The position numbers and the translations under genes are program-made. A DNA stretch of 64,000 nt, from positions 186,001 through 250,000 of the forward strand of contig NZ_CBXX010000002.1 of assembly GCF_000577615.1 (NCBI RefSeq), written 5' to 3'. This document shows positions 27,243 to 38,886 of the stretch, in pieces (positions within the stretch are counted from its first letter, which is position 1; each line of letters starts with the position of its first letter). The notes below the pieces were generated by a model. That model worked only from the letters and a program-made list of their open reading frames with translations. It was not told the origin of the DNA and searched no databases. The DNA is from Herbaspirillum sp. RV1423 (GTDB lineage Bacteria > Pseudomonadota > Gammaproteobacteria > Burkholderiales > Burkholderiaceae_D).

Positions 27243-27709
27243 GCGCGCAACAGCATCAAGAACATCCGTCGCACGCCGAGAAGTATGGCCATCAGGACGG
27301 TTTTGACGTACATCACCACGACCATACCGCCGACCACGGCAGCCTGAAGAGCTACACCATCGGCTTCGTGCTGGCGGTGATCCTGACCGCAATTCCGTTC
27401 TGGCTGGTCATGGGCAACGTGATCGAAAAGTCGAGCACAGCAGGTTTCGTCCTGCTGGGCCTGGCTGTGGTGCAGATCGTCGTGCACATGATCTACTTCC
27501 TGCACATGAATTCCAAGTCCGAAGGCGGCTGGACCATCCTGGCGCTGATCTTCACGATCATGGTCGTGGTAATCATGCTGGCCGGTTCGCTGTGGGTCAT
27601 GTATCACCTGAACCACAACATGATGCCCGGCATGAGCCAGGACCTGTTGCAGGAAGCAGTGCCCGGTTCGATGCAAAACATGCAGCACAACATGCCCGGC
27701 ATGAAGTGA
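27239..27709 (+). CDS. cyoD: Cytochrome bo3 ubiquinol oxidase subunit IV
   Basis: A 156-residue protein with three membrane helices (around residues 40-60, 70-90 and 100-122). It is longer than the roughly 110 residues of E. coli CyoD because of a His-rich N-terminal tail ([17 protein letters not shown]) and a Met-rich C-terminal tail ([18 protein letters not shown]). The tails look capable of binding metal, an inference. cyoE, the haem O synthase gene, does not follow; SURF1 does. Confidence 0.92.
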   Translation: MSAQQHQEHPSHAEKYGHQDGFDVHHHDHTADHGSLKSYTIGFVLAVILTAIPFWLVMGNVIEKSSTAGFVLLGLAVVQIVVHMIYFLHMNSKSEGGWTILALIFTIMVVVIMLAGSLWVMYHLNHNMMPGMSQDLLQEAVPGSMQNMQHNMPGMK

Positions 27710-27735
27710 TGCGCGTTGTCGCATCGTAATCGACA

Positions 27736-28575
27736 GTGATTGACAGTCAGTCTCCGGGGCGCGCCGTTGCGGAAGCAGCGGCGCGCCCCCGGTCTTCCGG
27801 GCTGCGCCGTTTTCTGGCGTTTTTCCTGCCCGTCGCTTTTGTCGGCGTATTTCTCATATTTGTTGCTCTCGGCAGTTGGCAGGTCAAGCGCCTGTTCTGG
27901 AAGCTCGACCTGATCGAACGCGTTGACCGGCGCGTCCATGCGGCGCCTGTCGTGGCGCCTGGGCCCGATGCATGGCCGGCGATCAGCGCGGATTCGCATG
28001 AATATCTCCATGTCCGCCTCGCCGGCACGTATCTGTATTCGCAAACCGCGCGCGTACAGGCCGTCACCATTTACGGCAGCGGCTACTGGCTGCTGACGCC
28101 GCTGCGCAGCGCCGACGGTACGGTGACGCTGATCAATCGCGGCTACATTGCCACCGGCGCGCATGATGTGAAAGAGGGCGCAGGCGACGGCCAGGCGGAA
28201 GTGACCGGCCTGCTGAGGATCAGCGAGCCCGGCGGCGGTTTTTTGCGCCATAACGATCCCGCTGCCGACCGTTGGTATTCACGCGACGTGCTAGCGATCG
28301 CGCAGGTGCGCAAGCTCGGCAATGTCGCGCCGTATTTTGTCGATGCCGACGCTGCTTCCGCCAGTTCGATACCCGAACAGCAGCGCGCCGCCGCCGGCGA
28401 GCCGCTCGGCGGATTGACGGTAATTGCCTTTCCCAACAACCACTTGGTTTATGCTCTCACCTGGTACGGACTGGCCCTGATGACGGCCGGCGCCGGCTTC
28501 TGGGTCATGCGCGACGAAAAACGCCGGCGCGCGGCCCGTCCCGACCAGGAAAGCAAAGATGGCAAGCAAGGCTGA
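27736..28575 (+). CDS. SURF1-family oxidase assembly protein
   Basis: A 279-residue SURF1 protein: an N-terminal helix (FLAFFLPVAFVGVFLIFVAL) followed by GSWQVKRLFWKLDLIERVD, a periplasmic domain with LTPLRSADGTVTLINRGYI, and a C-terminal helix with the LTWYGLALMTAG motif. It helps insert haem into haem-copper oxidases and fits directly after cyoD. The start is a GTG at 27736 (in-frame stop just upstream); its ribosome site is weak. Its end overlaps the regB-like gene by 17 bases. Confidence 0.88.
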   Translation: MIDSQSPGRAVAEAAARPRSSGLRRFLAFFLPVAFVGVFLIFVALGSWQVKRLFWKLDLIERVDRRVHAAPVVAPGPDAWPAISADSHEYLHVRLAGTYLYSQTARVQAVTIYGSGYWLLTPLRSADGTVTLINRGYIATGAHDVKEGAGDGQAEVTGLLRISEPGGGFLRHNDPAADRWYSRDVLAIAQVRKLGNVAPYFVDADAASASSIPEQQRAAAGEPLGGLTVIAFPNNHLVYALTWYGLALMTAGAGFWVMRDEKRRRAARPDQESKDGKQG

Positions 28576-30028
28576 CAATCTGAATCACCCCGACATATCG
28601 ACGCACCCGAATACCGACGCCATGGATAGCGTTTTCCAACTTTCCAACGTCCCCCCGGCAAGTCCCGAGACATCCGCGAGCGGTCCCGACCGCGCCGCCG
28701 GCCACAAGAACATGTTGCAACTGATCCAGTTGCGCTGGATTGCCGTGTTCGGCCAGATCACCACCATCATCGTGGTGATTTTCGGATTCGACATTCACCT
28801 GCCGTTGCCGCACATGCTGGAGGTGCTGGCCTGCCTGATCGCCTTCAACATCGGCAGCCACCTGCGCTGGCATGAGCGGCCTTTCGTCACCAACCGCGAG
28901 CTGTTCCTGGCGCTGCTGGTCGACGTGGCCACGCTGACCGTACAGCTTTACCTGAGCGGCGGCGCCAGCAATCCATTCGCCTTCCTGTACCTGCTGCAGG
29001 TGATTCTCAGCGCCGTGCTCCTGGAAGCCTGGTCGACCTGGACCATCGTCGGCATCACCAGCATCTGCTTTGCCGGGCTGTCGCAATTCTTCGTGCCGCT
29101 GTCGCTGCCGCCGGATCCTTACGATGGCCTGTTCAGCCTGTATGTCGAAGGCATGCTGATCTGCTTCCTGCTGATTGCGGCCTTGCTGGCGATTTTCATC
29201 ACACGCATCAGCCGCAACCGCCGGGTGGGGGATGCGCAACTGGCAGCCTTGCGCCAGCGCGCGGCAGAAGAGGATCACATCGTGCGCATGGGCCTGCTGG
29301 CGTCCGGCGCGGCGCATGAACTCGGCACGCCGCTGGCGACGCTGTCGGTGATCCTTGGCGACTGGCGGCGTATGCCGGAATTCGCCAGCAATCCGGTGCT
29401 GCTGGAGGAGATCGGGGAAATGCAAATCCAGTTGCAGCGCTGCAAGACTATCGTCAGCGGCATTCTGCTGTCGGCCGGAGAGGCCCGGGGCGAATCCTCG
29501 GTCAAGACGACGCTGCACACCTTCCTGGGTGACCTCGCGGAAGAATTCCGCGCCACCCGGCCCGTGGTTTCTTTCGATTACCGGAATGACATCATCCAGG
29601 ACATGCCGGTCGTCTTCGATTCCGCGCTCAAGCAGATGATCTGCAATGTGCTCGATAACGCGCTGGAGGCGTCGCCAAGATGGTTGAGCCTGACGGCATC
29701 GCGCGAAGGCGGCGAGCTCCGCCTGGTGGTGGATGATACCGGACCGGGTTTTCCTACCGGCATGCTGGGGCAGCTCGGCAAGCCCTATCAATCGACCAAG
29801 GGCAAGACCGGCGGCGGCCTGGGCCTGTTCTTTGTCGTCAATGTGGCGCGCAAGCTCGGCGGCACGGTCACGGCGCACAACCGTGAAGAGCATGGACACA
29901 TCGCCGGCGCGTCGGTGCGACTGACGCTGCCGCTCTCGGCCATCAGCCTGGAACCGGAAAACCCCGAAGAATCCGCCGGACCGTCCGGAAAGGAACAAGT
30001 GAAAGAGGACAGGCAACATGCCGGCTGA
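28559..30028 (+). CDS. regB: RegB/PrrB/RoxS-type redox sensor histidine kinase
   Basis: A 489-residue membrane kinase with about six N-terminal helices. It carries GGASNPF at residues 134-140, the quinone-binding GGxxNPF heptapeptide of RegB. The H-box is ASGAAHELGTPLAT (His253), and the redox-active Cys equivalent is in LQRCKTIVSG (Cys295), at about the same distance from the His as in Rhodobacter RegB. The ATPase domain ends with GKTGGGLGLFFVVNVARKLG. It senses the quinone pool redox state and phosphorylates the RegA-like protein that overlaps its 3' end. Its place after cyoABCD-SURF1 suggests respiratory-chain control. Confidence 0.92.
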   Translation: MASKADNLNHPDISTHPNTDAMDSVFQLSNVPPASPETSASGPDRAAGHKNMLQLIQLRWIAVFGQITTIIVVIFGFDIHLPLPHMLEVLACLIAFNIGSHLRWHERPFVTNRELFLALLVDVATLTVQLYLSGGASNPFAFLYLLQVILSAVLLEAWSTWTIVGITSICFAGLSQFFVPLSLPPDPYDGLFSLYVEGMLICFLLIAALLAIFITRISRNRRVGDAQLAALRQRAAEEDHIVRMGLLASGAAHELGTPLATLSVILGDWRRMPEFASNPVLLEEIGEMQIQLQRCKTIVSGILLSAGEARGESSVKTTLHTFLGDLAEEFRATRPVVSFDYRNDIIQDMPVVFDSALKQMICNVLDNALEASPRWLSLTASREGGELRLVVDDTGPGFPTGMLGQLGKPYQSTKGKTGGGLGLFFVVNVARKLGGTVTAHNREEHGHIAGASVRLTLPLSAISLEPENPEESAGPSGKEQVKEDRQHAG

Positions 30029-30554
30029 ACGTCTGCTGCTCATCATCGAAGACGACGCCGCGTTTGCGCGTACGCTGGGCCGTTCGTTTGAACGGCGCGG
30101 CTATGCCGTCCTGCTGGCGGCCAACCAGGATGAGGCCGGAGCATTGCTCAGGCAGCACAATCCAGGCTACGCAGTGGTCGATCTCAAACTCAACGGCAAC
30201 ACTTCCGGCCTGGCCTGCGTGCAGATGCTGCACCAGCATGACGAGGCGATGCTGATCGTGGTGCTGACGGGTTTCGCCAGCATCGGCACCGCGGTCGAGG
30301 CCATCAAGCTGGGCGCTTGCCAGTATCTGGCCAAGCCGTCCAATACCGACGACATCGAAGCCGCCTTCGGTCATGTGGCCGGCAATACCGAAGTGGAATT
30401 GACCACGCGTTCGACCTCGATCAAGACGCTTGAATGGGAACGCATCCATGAGGTGCTGGTGGAAACCGATTTCAACATCTCTGAAGCGGCGCGGCGTCTC
30501 GGCATGCACCGGCGCACGCTGGCGCGCAAGCTGGAAAAGCAGCGCATCAAATAA
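30018..30554 (+). CDS. regA: RegA/PrrA/RoxR-type response regulator
   Basis: A 178-residue regulator: receiver domain with acidic pair ED (residues 11-12) and phosphoacceptor Asp55 (AVVDLKLNG), Lys in YLAKPS, then a Fis-type helix-turn-helix at the C-terminus (NISEAARRLGMHRRTLARKL), nearly identical to the strongly conserved RegA HTH. It overlaps regB by 11 bases. It likely controls oxidase and other redox genes. Confidence 0.93.
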   Translation: MPAERLLLIIEDDAAFARTLGRSFERRGYAVLLAANQDEAGALLRQHNPGYAVVDLKLNGNTSGLACVQMLHQHDEAMLIVVLTGFASIGTAVEAIKLGACQYLAKPSNTDDIEAAFGHVAGNTEVELTTRSTSIKTLEWERIHEVLVETDFNISEAARRLGMHRRTLARKLEKQRIK

Positions 30555-31099
30555 TCAGGATTGGATTGATCACATTTTTCTGTGTATCAATTGAACATCG
30601 TGTCTGTATCTCTCTTTGTATCGGATATGAAATGCGTTTCACAGCGCGTGGATTTCTGATCGCGTGAGCTTAATTCTCTATGTTGTTCACGGCGCCGGGA
30701 GATCAGTGTTGCGCATCGCTCATTCCCTCGCTTTGTGTATTCCAAGAATGCATCTCGCAAATGAAATTTAATCTACATTAAGTTAGATTAATTTCGATGT
30801 GTTTCAGCGGCACAATGTCGTGTTGAAATGTTCTCTTGACAGAGGACATTACGCGTTCATCGGGAAACGAACACAACAGTCTCTACAAGGAGATTTAGGT
30901 GAATGGCATTTTTCAGTGTTGCATGATAACGTTGTCCGATAGAGGATTGAGGTGGTTCTAACGGCAGTATCGCGAGAGACAACGGGCCAAAAATCCACGA
31001 TGACCAATCGCACTCGCTCAGCGTCGGGCAATAATCCTGTTTGCGAAACTGTATCCTGTTGAGTTCACCGATGGAAAAACGAGAGCAGGGCTCGGAAAA
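30555..31099. other. AT-rich intergenic region with two dyads
   Basis: 545 bases, clearly lower in GC than its surroundings, without a convincing gene. TTGATCACA (30566-30574) pairs with TGTGTATCAA (30581-30590) with one bulge, 11 bases after regA, and may be its transcription end. TTAATCTA (30768-30775) and TAGATTAA (30784-30791) form a perfect dyad with an 8-base spacer and look like an operator. Confidence 0.5.
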
Positions 31100-32056
31100 A
31101 TGTTGATGTATTCCGACAAGGAAAAATCCATTCATTTTCTGATCATGCCTGACAGTCAGACGAGCAAGGCCATCGATAATCCGGATATCTCTTTTTCTTT
31201 AGGAGCGGGAAATAACTGGAATATCCTGACTGAGATGCTGGAAAATACCCAGGATGAAGCATTTGTCAAAAGTATTCTTGTGCATTTCAAGGACTCGGAT
31301 TTTGAAGATGAAGCCTTTATAGAAGCATTCGGGTCTGATTACGTGAACGCGATAAAAAAAGGGAGACGGATGCTCTTAAAGAAGACTTATGCTTATAACG
31401 AGTCGATAGTAGGCCGCCGTCTCGATGAAACAACAATGCAAGCCCATTTAGATCGATATCACGATGATTTGATACAACGACTTAATCAGGTGATGGATGA
31501 GATGACCACGTCTCAGTCGGAATTGATGTTGAATACCTGGTTGCATGCTGTGAAGTTTGTCGGAGGGGTCATAGCAATCGGATTGTCGTTGTTTGCGGCG
31601 GGAGCAGGCGTAGCAGGACGCTTTGCCGTTGCCGGCAGGTTCGGGTTAGCCGGGCTGACAACGGCAATTGCTACCGAGACAGGCGTCTGGCTGACTAAAA
31701 AATATACTGCAGATCATCCAGCAGAAGCAGAGGCTGCGTTTCGCGCCTGGCTTGCGACCGTAGTCACAGAGACGGTCATTTTTCTCGTCGGGGTGGTGCC
31801 AGCGGCTAAATGGGTTTATAAAGGCTCGATAGGTGCAATCGTGACGGACAAAATATGGTCCAAGGTAGTGGTAAAGGTGATCGAGCGTACCTGGGGACCC
31901 AGCATTGGCCTGTTGGGACTGAAGGTCGGTCCGGATTTCTCCTCCTATCTGGAGAATGCCATTGCAAGAGAATTGATCAAACAGGGGATGCCAGACCCAA
32001 GAGAGATTTTGGATTTCTGCGAGAGTCGCCCCGGGAATGGCGGGAGTAAAACCTGA
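31100..32056 (+). CDS. Orphan protein of unknown function with central hydrophobic region
   Basis: A 318-residue protein I do not recognise. The first third is acidic and soluble (EDEAFIEAFGSDYVNAI). The centre is hydrophobic and Gly/Ala-rich (about residues 150-195), with a second hydrophobic stretch near 215-235 (TVIFLVGVVPAAKW). The C-terminal third is again soluble. There is no signal peptide. Its codon use is AT-richer than its neighbours and it is flanked by an AT-rich leader and a repeat arm, so recent acquisition is likely. The start is uncertain: ATGs at 31100, 31106 and 31145 all lack a good ribosome site. A membrane-active effector is one possibility only. Confidence 0.6.
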   Translation: MLMYSDKEKSIHFLIMPDSQTSKAIDNPDISFSLGAGNNWNILTEMLENTQDEAFVKSILVHFKDSDFEDEAFIEAFGSDYVNAIKKGRRMLLKKTYAYNESIVGRRLDETTMQAHLDRYHDDLIQRLNQVMDEMTTSQSELMLNTWLHAVKFVGGVIAIGLSLFAAGAGVAGRFAVAGRFGLAGLTTAIATETGVWLTKKYTADHPAEAEAAFRAWLATVVTETVIFLVGVVPAAKWVYKGSIGAIVTDKIWSKVVVKVIERTWGPSIGLLGLKVGPDFSSYLENAIARELIKQGMPDPREILDFCESRPGNGGSKT

Positions 32057-32076
32057 TCGGCCGATGGCAAGACACT

Positions 32077-32109
32077 AGAACGCATTTCATAAATAGGCGT
32101 GAGTGCGAG
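32077..32109 (+). repeat. Single arm of the inverted-repeat element found at 43094-43256
   Basis: 33 bases beginning AGAACGCATTTCATAAATAG match the reverse complement of 43224-43256 at 31 of 33 positions. It lies 20 bases after the orphan gene stop. Only one arm is present, so this may be a decayed or partial copy. Confidence 0.7.
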
Positions 32110-32153
32110 TCTCTGGTGTCCGTAGAAAAAATTGAAGTGAGCGCAAACGCGCT

Positions 32154-34218
<2,065 letters not shown>

Positions 34219-34229
<11 letters not shown>

Positions 34230-35742
34230 CGTGTTTCAGTACAGGCGTTTTGCCGCGATAAGTCGGCAAGCCGCTCATGATGCCCTCGAAATCCTGCAAA
34301 GCTTCCCCAACTTGCAGCCCGGACCTCGGGCTGAGGCGGAATTCGTGGATCGTGCGCATGTGGTGGTTGGTGCGGCTCTTGACGACGGAAATTGCGGTCG
34401 CAATATCGCCGTGCGCCTCGAAGAAGCGGAACATGAGGATGCTGTCGCTGAGATAACTGAGATCGACGTCCGAGCGGATTTCTCCGACCAGGCCGTGCTG
34501 GCCCAGCACCAACAGGGTAGTGACGCCCTGCTGGCTCAGGTAGGTCAGCAACTCGTGCATTTGCAGCAACAGGTATTTCTCGCCCGGCATCGCCTGCAGA
34601 TAGGCGTTGAGGCTGTCGATGACGGCAAAAGTGCGGCCTTCGTTTTCGACCGCGCGGCGGATCGTCGCCGCGAACTCCCCCGGGGACATTTCGGCCGGAT
34701 TGATCTGGTGCAGCGTCAGGCTGCCGTCTTCGATATATTGCGAGATGTCCATGCCGAGCGAAAGCGCGCGGCTGCGCAGCGTACCCCGGCCTTCGTCGAA
34801 CAGGTAGTAGGCGGCGCGTTCGCCGCGTTGCAGGGCGGCCAGCGTGCAGCGCAATGCGGTGGTGGTCTTGCCGGCGCCCGAGGGGCCGCTCAACAGCGTG
34901 TTGGTGCCGCGCGCTAGTCCGCCTCCCATCAGGGTATCCAGCGCCGGCACGCCGGTGCTGCTGAGTCCGTCCTCGAATTCGCTGAAATGCTCGGCGGCGA
35001 TCAGGCGCGGGAATACGCGCATGCCGCCGGTTTCGAGGACGAAATCGTGATAACCGCCGGTGAAACTGATGCCGCGCATTTTGATGACGCGCAGGCGCCG
35101 TCGCTCGGTACCGAAATCCTGGGCCAACTGTTCCAGGCTGATGACCCCGTGGGCGATGCTATGCAGTTGCAGGTCGCCGACTTCGGCGGTGCGGTCGTCG
35201 AGCATCAGCACGGTGCATTTGCGCGTGGAAAAAAAACGCTTCAACGCCAGGATCTGGCGACGGTAGCGTAGCGGATTGTGCGCCAGCAGCCGCATTTCCG
35301 ACAGGCTGTCGAAAATCACGCGCACCGGCTTCAGCTCATCGACACGCGCCATGACGCTTTTGACGGTTTCACCGAGTTCGACTTCGGACGGATGCAGGAT
35401 GGATTGCTGGAAATCGGGATTCAGGTCTTCGTCATCGATCAGCTCGTACAGGGACAAGCCATCCAGCGACCAGCCGTGCGACGCCGCGACCGCGTGCAAT
35501 TCCACTGCCGTTTCCGACAATGTGATATACAACCCGGCTTCGCCGTGAGCCAGTCCTTCGAGCAAGAACTGCAAGCCGAAAGTGGTCTTGCCCGTGCCCG
35601 GCGTGCCTTCGACCAGATAAAGGCGATCGCGCGTCAAGCCGCCGCCCAGGATTGTATCCAGACCGGTGATACCGGTAGCAGATCGGTTTGGTCTGGAGTC
35701 TGATGTGCGATCCGGTGTGAGGTGGTGTCTTTGTTGATCCAT
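34219..35742 (-). CDS. KaiC-like double-domain RecA-fold ATPase
   Basis: About 507 residues with two KaiC domains. The first has Walker A GTPGTGKTT (46-54) and starts with TGITGLDTILGGGLTRDRLYLV; the second has STGVPALDTLMGGGLARGTNTLL and GPSGAGKTT (286-294). The C-terminal part reads SDSILMFRFFEAHGDIATAISVVKSR, matching the KaiC CII ending. By hand alignment the Ser431/Thr432 phosphosites of cyanobacterial KaiC fall on Ser and Tyr. KaiA and KaiB are absent; instead a hybrid kinase follows with overlap. A GTG at 35811 is an alternative start. Likely a signalling or stress ATPase rather than a clock. Confidence 0.88.
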
Positions 35743-36025
35743 CACGTCGATATCGTTGAAGTTGCGTTGATTCGGCAAGGTCGCCGGAGAGCTATCTGTT
35801 ATGCAACTCACTGTAGCAGCAGGGCGGACGGGCCCCTGTCAGATGACCCCTGAAACTTTTGTAAGACATTCTGAAGTTGTACTGTCAAGCCAGAGCCGGC
35901 AAGGCTTGTGGATTTTCACAATAATCGCTGCGGCCCTTGATTGCCGCCGATAATGCATTACTATCGACATCAGCAACTTATCGGGAGTCGGCAATGTCCG
36001 GCTTTTCTGTTCAATCCGTGTCGAT

Positions 36026-36475
36026 ATGGCAATGCAGACAACAATGACCACGAGCTTACCAGGCCCTGCAGAGCAGGCCGACAATTCCGGCCTGTATATT
36101 CTGGTGGTGGAAGACAATCTGGACTCGCAACAACTTATATGCGAACTGCTGGTGGTCCTCGGTCATCGCGCAGAGGGCGTCGGCAGCGGCGAGCAGGCCC
36201 TGGTCGAGTTGGAGACGCGTTGTTTCGACGTGCTTTTCACCGACGTCAGCCTGCCCGGCATTTCGGGCATCGAGCTGGCGAAAAAGATCAGCGAAAAGAC
36301 ACCCTCGATCAAGATCATCTTCGCCTCAGGTTATGGCGCGCAGATCGGCAAGAATATCGGTGCCGGCGCCTTCTCCCTGCCCAAGCCCTACGACGTGGAG
36401 CAGTTGCAGCAAATCCTCGACAACATCGGCCGGGAGTTGCAGGGCGCCAGCCGCCGGCGCATCGCCCGGCACTGA
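36026..36475 (+). CDS. Single-domain response regulator
   Basis: A 149-residue receiver protein: acidic pair in LVVEDN, phosphoacceptor Asp73 (VLFTDVSLPGISG), conserved Ser/Thr region IIFASGYG and Lys in LPKPYD, with a short N-terminal tail and no output domain. The GYGxxxxK-type pattern resembles receivers attached to hybrid kinases. It is divergent from the KaiC-like/hybrid-kinase operon, about 280 bases away, and may be its diffusible partner. Confidence 0.85.
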   Translation: MAMQTTMTTSLPGPAEQADNSGLYILVVEDNLDSQQLICELLVVLGHRAEGVGSGEQALVELETRCFDVLFTDVSLPGISGIELAKKISEKTPSIKIIFASGYGAQIGKNIGAGAFSLPKPYDVEQLQQILDNIGRELQGASRRRIARH

Positions 36476-36517
36476 CATCGTGGCGCGACCGGGAGGGCCT
36501 CCGTCGGTCCGCAGGTA

Positions 36518-36772
36518 TCAGGGCCAGGGCATCGGCGTCACGTCTTCATATTGTGCCTTGGCTGGTTGCCGTCCGGAGGCAAGGCCGGGATGCAGTCGGG
36601 CGCCCAGGAGCAATTGCAGTTCGCGGTCGGTGGCGACGAAATCGGATGCCTCCAGCGGCTGCGCCGTATTGGGCCAGTTTTCCACGGCCCAGCGGCGCAG
36701 TTCGCGATAGCGGCGAATCAATTCCTCGGCATACTGTTCGCGCGCCTGCGGTTCGTCGGAATGTGCATTCAT
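36518..36772 (-). CDS. Small protein of unknown function (84 residues)
   Basis: Starting at the ATG at 36772, with GGAG nine bases upstream, this gives a soluble 84-residue product: MNAHSDEPQAREQYAEELI, then RRYRELRRWAVENWPN and an ATDRELQLLLGARLHPGLASG segment. I do not recognise a family. It is convergent with the single-domain response regulator, 42 bases away. Earlier in-frame starts exist but lack ribosome sites. Confidence 0.55.
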   Translation of the reverse strand: MNAHSDEPQAREQYAEELIRRYRELRRWAVENWPNTAQPLEASDFVATDRELQLLLGARLHPGLASGRQPAKAQYEDVTPMPWP

Positions 36773-36954
36773 CAGAAACTCCATTGACGTCAATAATGAT
36801 GGCAAGTCTAAACCCTGCGGCCCTGGGGGCGGCATCGGACGGCGCCTGATTGCCATGTAGGACGGCGGCAGTATCTATTTCTCAGCGAGCGGAAAGAAGA
36901 GCCGCAATGCGTTTCGGCAAATCCGGCAAAAGCGTGGCGAGGAGGCCCGGGCAG

Positions 36955-37449
36955 TTAATCCGGATCGGCAAAGCCCAGACGCTGATGCCATTCGAGCAGC
37001 GATTCTTGTGGAAATTCGTCGAACTGCTTGTCCTTGCGGCCTGCCTTGACTTCGACCCACGGCGCTTTGTAGTTGAGCAACAGATGGGTATATTCGGGCG
37101 GCACCGGCAACGGCGTGTCGATGGCCGAGGCGAAAGGATGGACCAGATCCGGCCAGGTCGGATCGTAGAGCCACAGCGCGCTGCCGCAGCGGCGGCAGAA
37201 ATGGCGCTGGCCGGTGCTGGTGTGGATGCGCTTTTCACCCTTGCGTTTGAGCCTGGCGTGATAGACGCTGACGTCGTCCGCGCCTTTGACCTTGAGGCTA
37301 TGGAAGTCGCCGCCGATGTTGACGGCGTAACCGCCGCCGCCCTGGGTCTTGCGGCAGATCGAACAGTAACAGCGCTGGTAAGGGTAGGGCGTATTGCTGT
37401 CGAGCGTAAAACTGACGGCGCCGCAATGGCAGGATCCTTTGAGTTTCAT
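36955..37449 (-). CDS. GFA (glutathione-dependent formaldehyde-activating)/CENP-V-fold zinc protein
   Basis: A 164-residue protein with the GFA zinc-site pattern: CHCGAVSF (Cys7, Cys9 region), CYCSICRKTQGG (Cys27, Cys29, Cys32) and HFCRRCGSALW. The structural zinc Cys ligands are all present. Family members were named for formaldehyde-glutathione condensation, but most have no proven activity. The start at 37449 (MKLKGSCHCG) has GAGGA upstream and removes a low-complexity N-terminal extension. Apparently a single-gene unit. Confidence 0.87.
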   Translation of the reverse strand: MKLKGSCHCGAVSFTLDSNTPYPYQRCYCSICRKTQGGGGYAVNIGGDFHSLKVKGADDVSVYHARLKRKGEKRIHTSTGQRHFCRRCGSALWLYDPTWPDLVHPFASAIDTPLPVPPEYTHLLLNYKAPWVEVKAGRKDKQFDEFPQESLLEWHQRLGFADPD

Positions 37450-37637
37450 CTGTTCCTCATCCGTAGTGGGATCGGTAGGCGGCATCAGCTTGCGCCCATT
37501 GCCGTCATGGTTTCCCTGGCCATGCCGCACGTCATATCCGGTGCGGCTGGATGGACGGCATGGTACGGCATGACCGGTTTTCGCAGTATAGCCCCGCGTG
37601 CTTTCCTGCCGCTACATTGAAGACATGCCGCCGTAAG

Positions 37638-38528
37638 TTAATCCGCCAACTCTTCCAGCACCAGTTCAAAACAAATCAGCACGGGATTGCGTCCGCGCGC
37701 CAGCACGCCTTGGCAGACATGGCCGCGCGGATCGATCAGCGCGATGTCGAGCCGCGCCCGCAGGCCGTCGGGGCCGCTGCAGACGCGGCCTTCGCGCACC
37801 AGGATTTCGGTTGCGAGGTCTTCCACGATGCGTCCGTCCTCGAACTCGGCGCCAATGATGCTGCCGACGCTGCCGCGTATCGCGGCATTTTTGAAGCCAT
37901 GCATGCGGCAGGCTTCTTCGATCGCCATGGTCAGGTCCTGGTCTGGACGAATCCGCGCCAATATGATGCGGCGACCGCCGTCGCGTTTCTGTTCGGCGAC
38001 CAGGGCGGGGTGGAATAGTGTGAAATGGGTTTCCGGATCGAAGCGCGTTTCCATCGTGGCGTTGCGCAATCCCCATACCTGCGCTTGTACGGTCTCGGCA
38101 ACGACGGTCCGGTCCGTCAACAGATGCCCGCCGCGCCGCCGGCCTTGCGCATCCGTCCAGATCGCATGGCAATGCACGAAAGGCGCGCCGTCGCGACGGC
38201 CGTAGGTGGCGCAGGCCAGCTCGATGGCGACGCCGCCGGCGACTTCATGCGGCGCGCTGTAAAACGCCGCATGCTTGCCGTCGTGCGACAACGCCGGCAT
38301 CAGGAAATGGTGCGGCGAAACCTTGAGGTTCTCGATGCGAAGGGCGCCGCCTTCAATGCCGGCAGCAGCCAGCGGGATCGCAATGGCGTCGCGCAGGTTG
38401 CGGCCTGCTTCGAGCGTGACGGTCGCGACGACGGCGTCGCCTGTCGCGCTGGCGATGCGCACCGGGTCGGGCGCACCGGGATGCCTGGCGCTGCGGGCGA
38501 AGGCGGTTGGTTGTTGCAGAGCTTGCAT
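37638..38528 (-). CDS. Tandem PPC-domain (DUF296) protein
   Basis: A 296-residue protein with two copies of the PPC/DUF296 fold. The C-terminal copy has the clear pattern GRRIILARIRPDQDLTMAIEEACRMHG followed by AAIRGSVGSIIGAEFED; the N-terminal copy is more divergent (VVATVTLEAGRNLRDAIAIP, HAAFYSAPHE). Bacterial PPC proteins form trimers, and the plant versions accompany AT-hook DNA binding; here no AT-hook is present, so a ligand-binding or metabolic role is open. AAGGAG precedes the ATG at 38528. Confidence 0.78.
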   Translation of the reverse strand: MQALQQPTAFARSARHPGAPDPVRIASATGDAVVATVTLEAGRNLRDAIAIPLAAAGIEGGALRIENLKVSPHHFLMPALSHDGKHAAFYSAPHEVAGGVAIELACATYGRRDGAPFVHCHAIWTDAQGRRRGGHLLTDRTVVAETVQAQVWGLRNATMETRFDPETHFTLFHPALVAEQKRDGGRRIILARIRPDQDLTMAIEEACRMHGFKNAAIRGSVGSIIGAEFEDGRIVEDLATEILVREGRVCSGPDGLRARLDIALIDPRGHVCQGVLARGRNPVLICFELVLEELAD

Positions 38529-38682
38529 GTCGGTCTCCTTGCCGGGCGTCTGTGCGCTTTCGGCGATTTTTCTGGTGGCGAAAAAAGATGAGCGGACATG
38601 GTATCCCGCTTTCGGTTTTTGTGTTTCCGCAGTGGATGCGATGACAGGGCGTTCGTATTTTCGCCGACGAAGGCCCTGTTGA

Positions 38683-38719
38683 TTTCCATGCGGCAATTAT
38701 TATATTTCCGTGCGGAATC
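38683..38719. promoter_or_regulatory. Direct repeat around a TATAAT box in a divergent region
   Basis: Two similar blocks, TTTCCATGCGGCAAT (38683-38697) and TTTCCGTGCGGAATC (38705-38719), start 22 bases apart, about two helical turns. Between them is ATTATA (38699-38704), a perfect TATAAT on the minus strand, leading to the PPC-protein gene; TATTAT overlaps it on the plus strand. The rest of 38529-38886 shows nothing clear. Confidence 0.4.
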
Positions 38720-38886
38720 ATTTTCTGTTCAGACGGGTTTTCACGCCTCTTCTTCCCTCTTTGGAAGGAGTTGTCACGCCGCAGTAATACTTCGATGCAA
38801 CAATGCGCCGCATCACCTCCGAGCGCGCTGCGTCCGTGCTTCAGGCACGCTATCGCTCGTCTTCAGCCATCAGGGAAAAAGACAAT

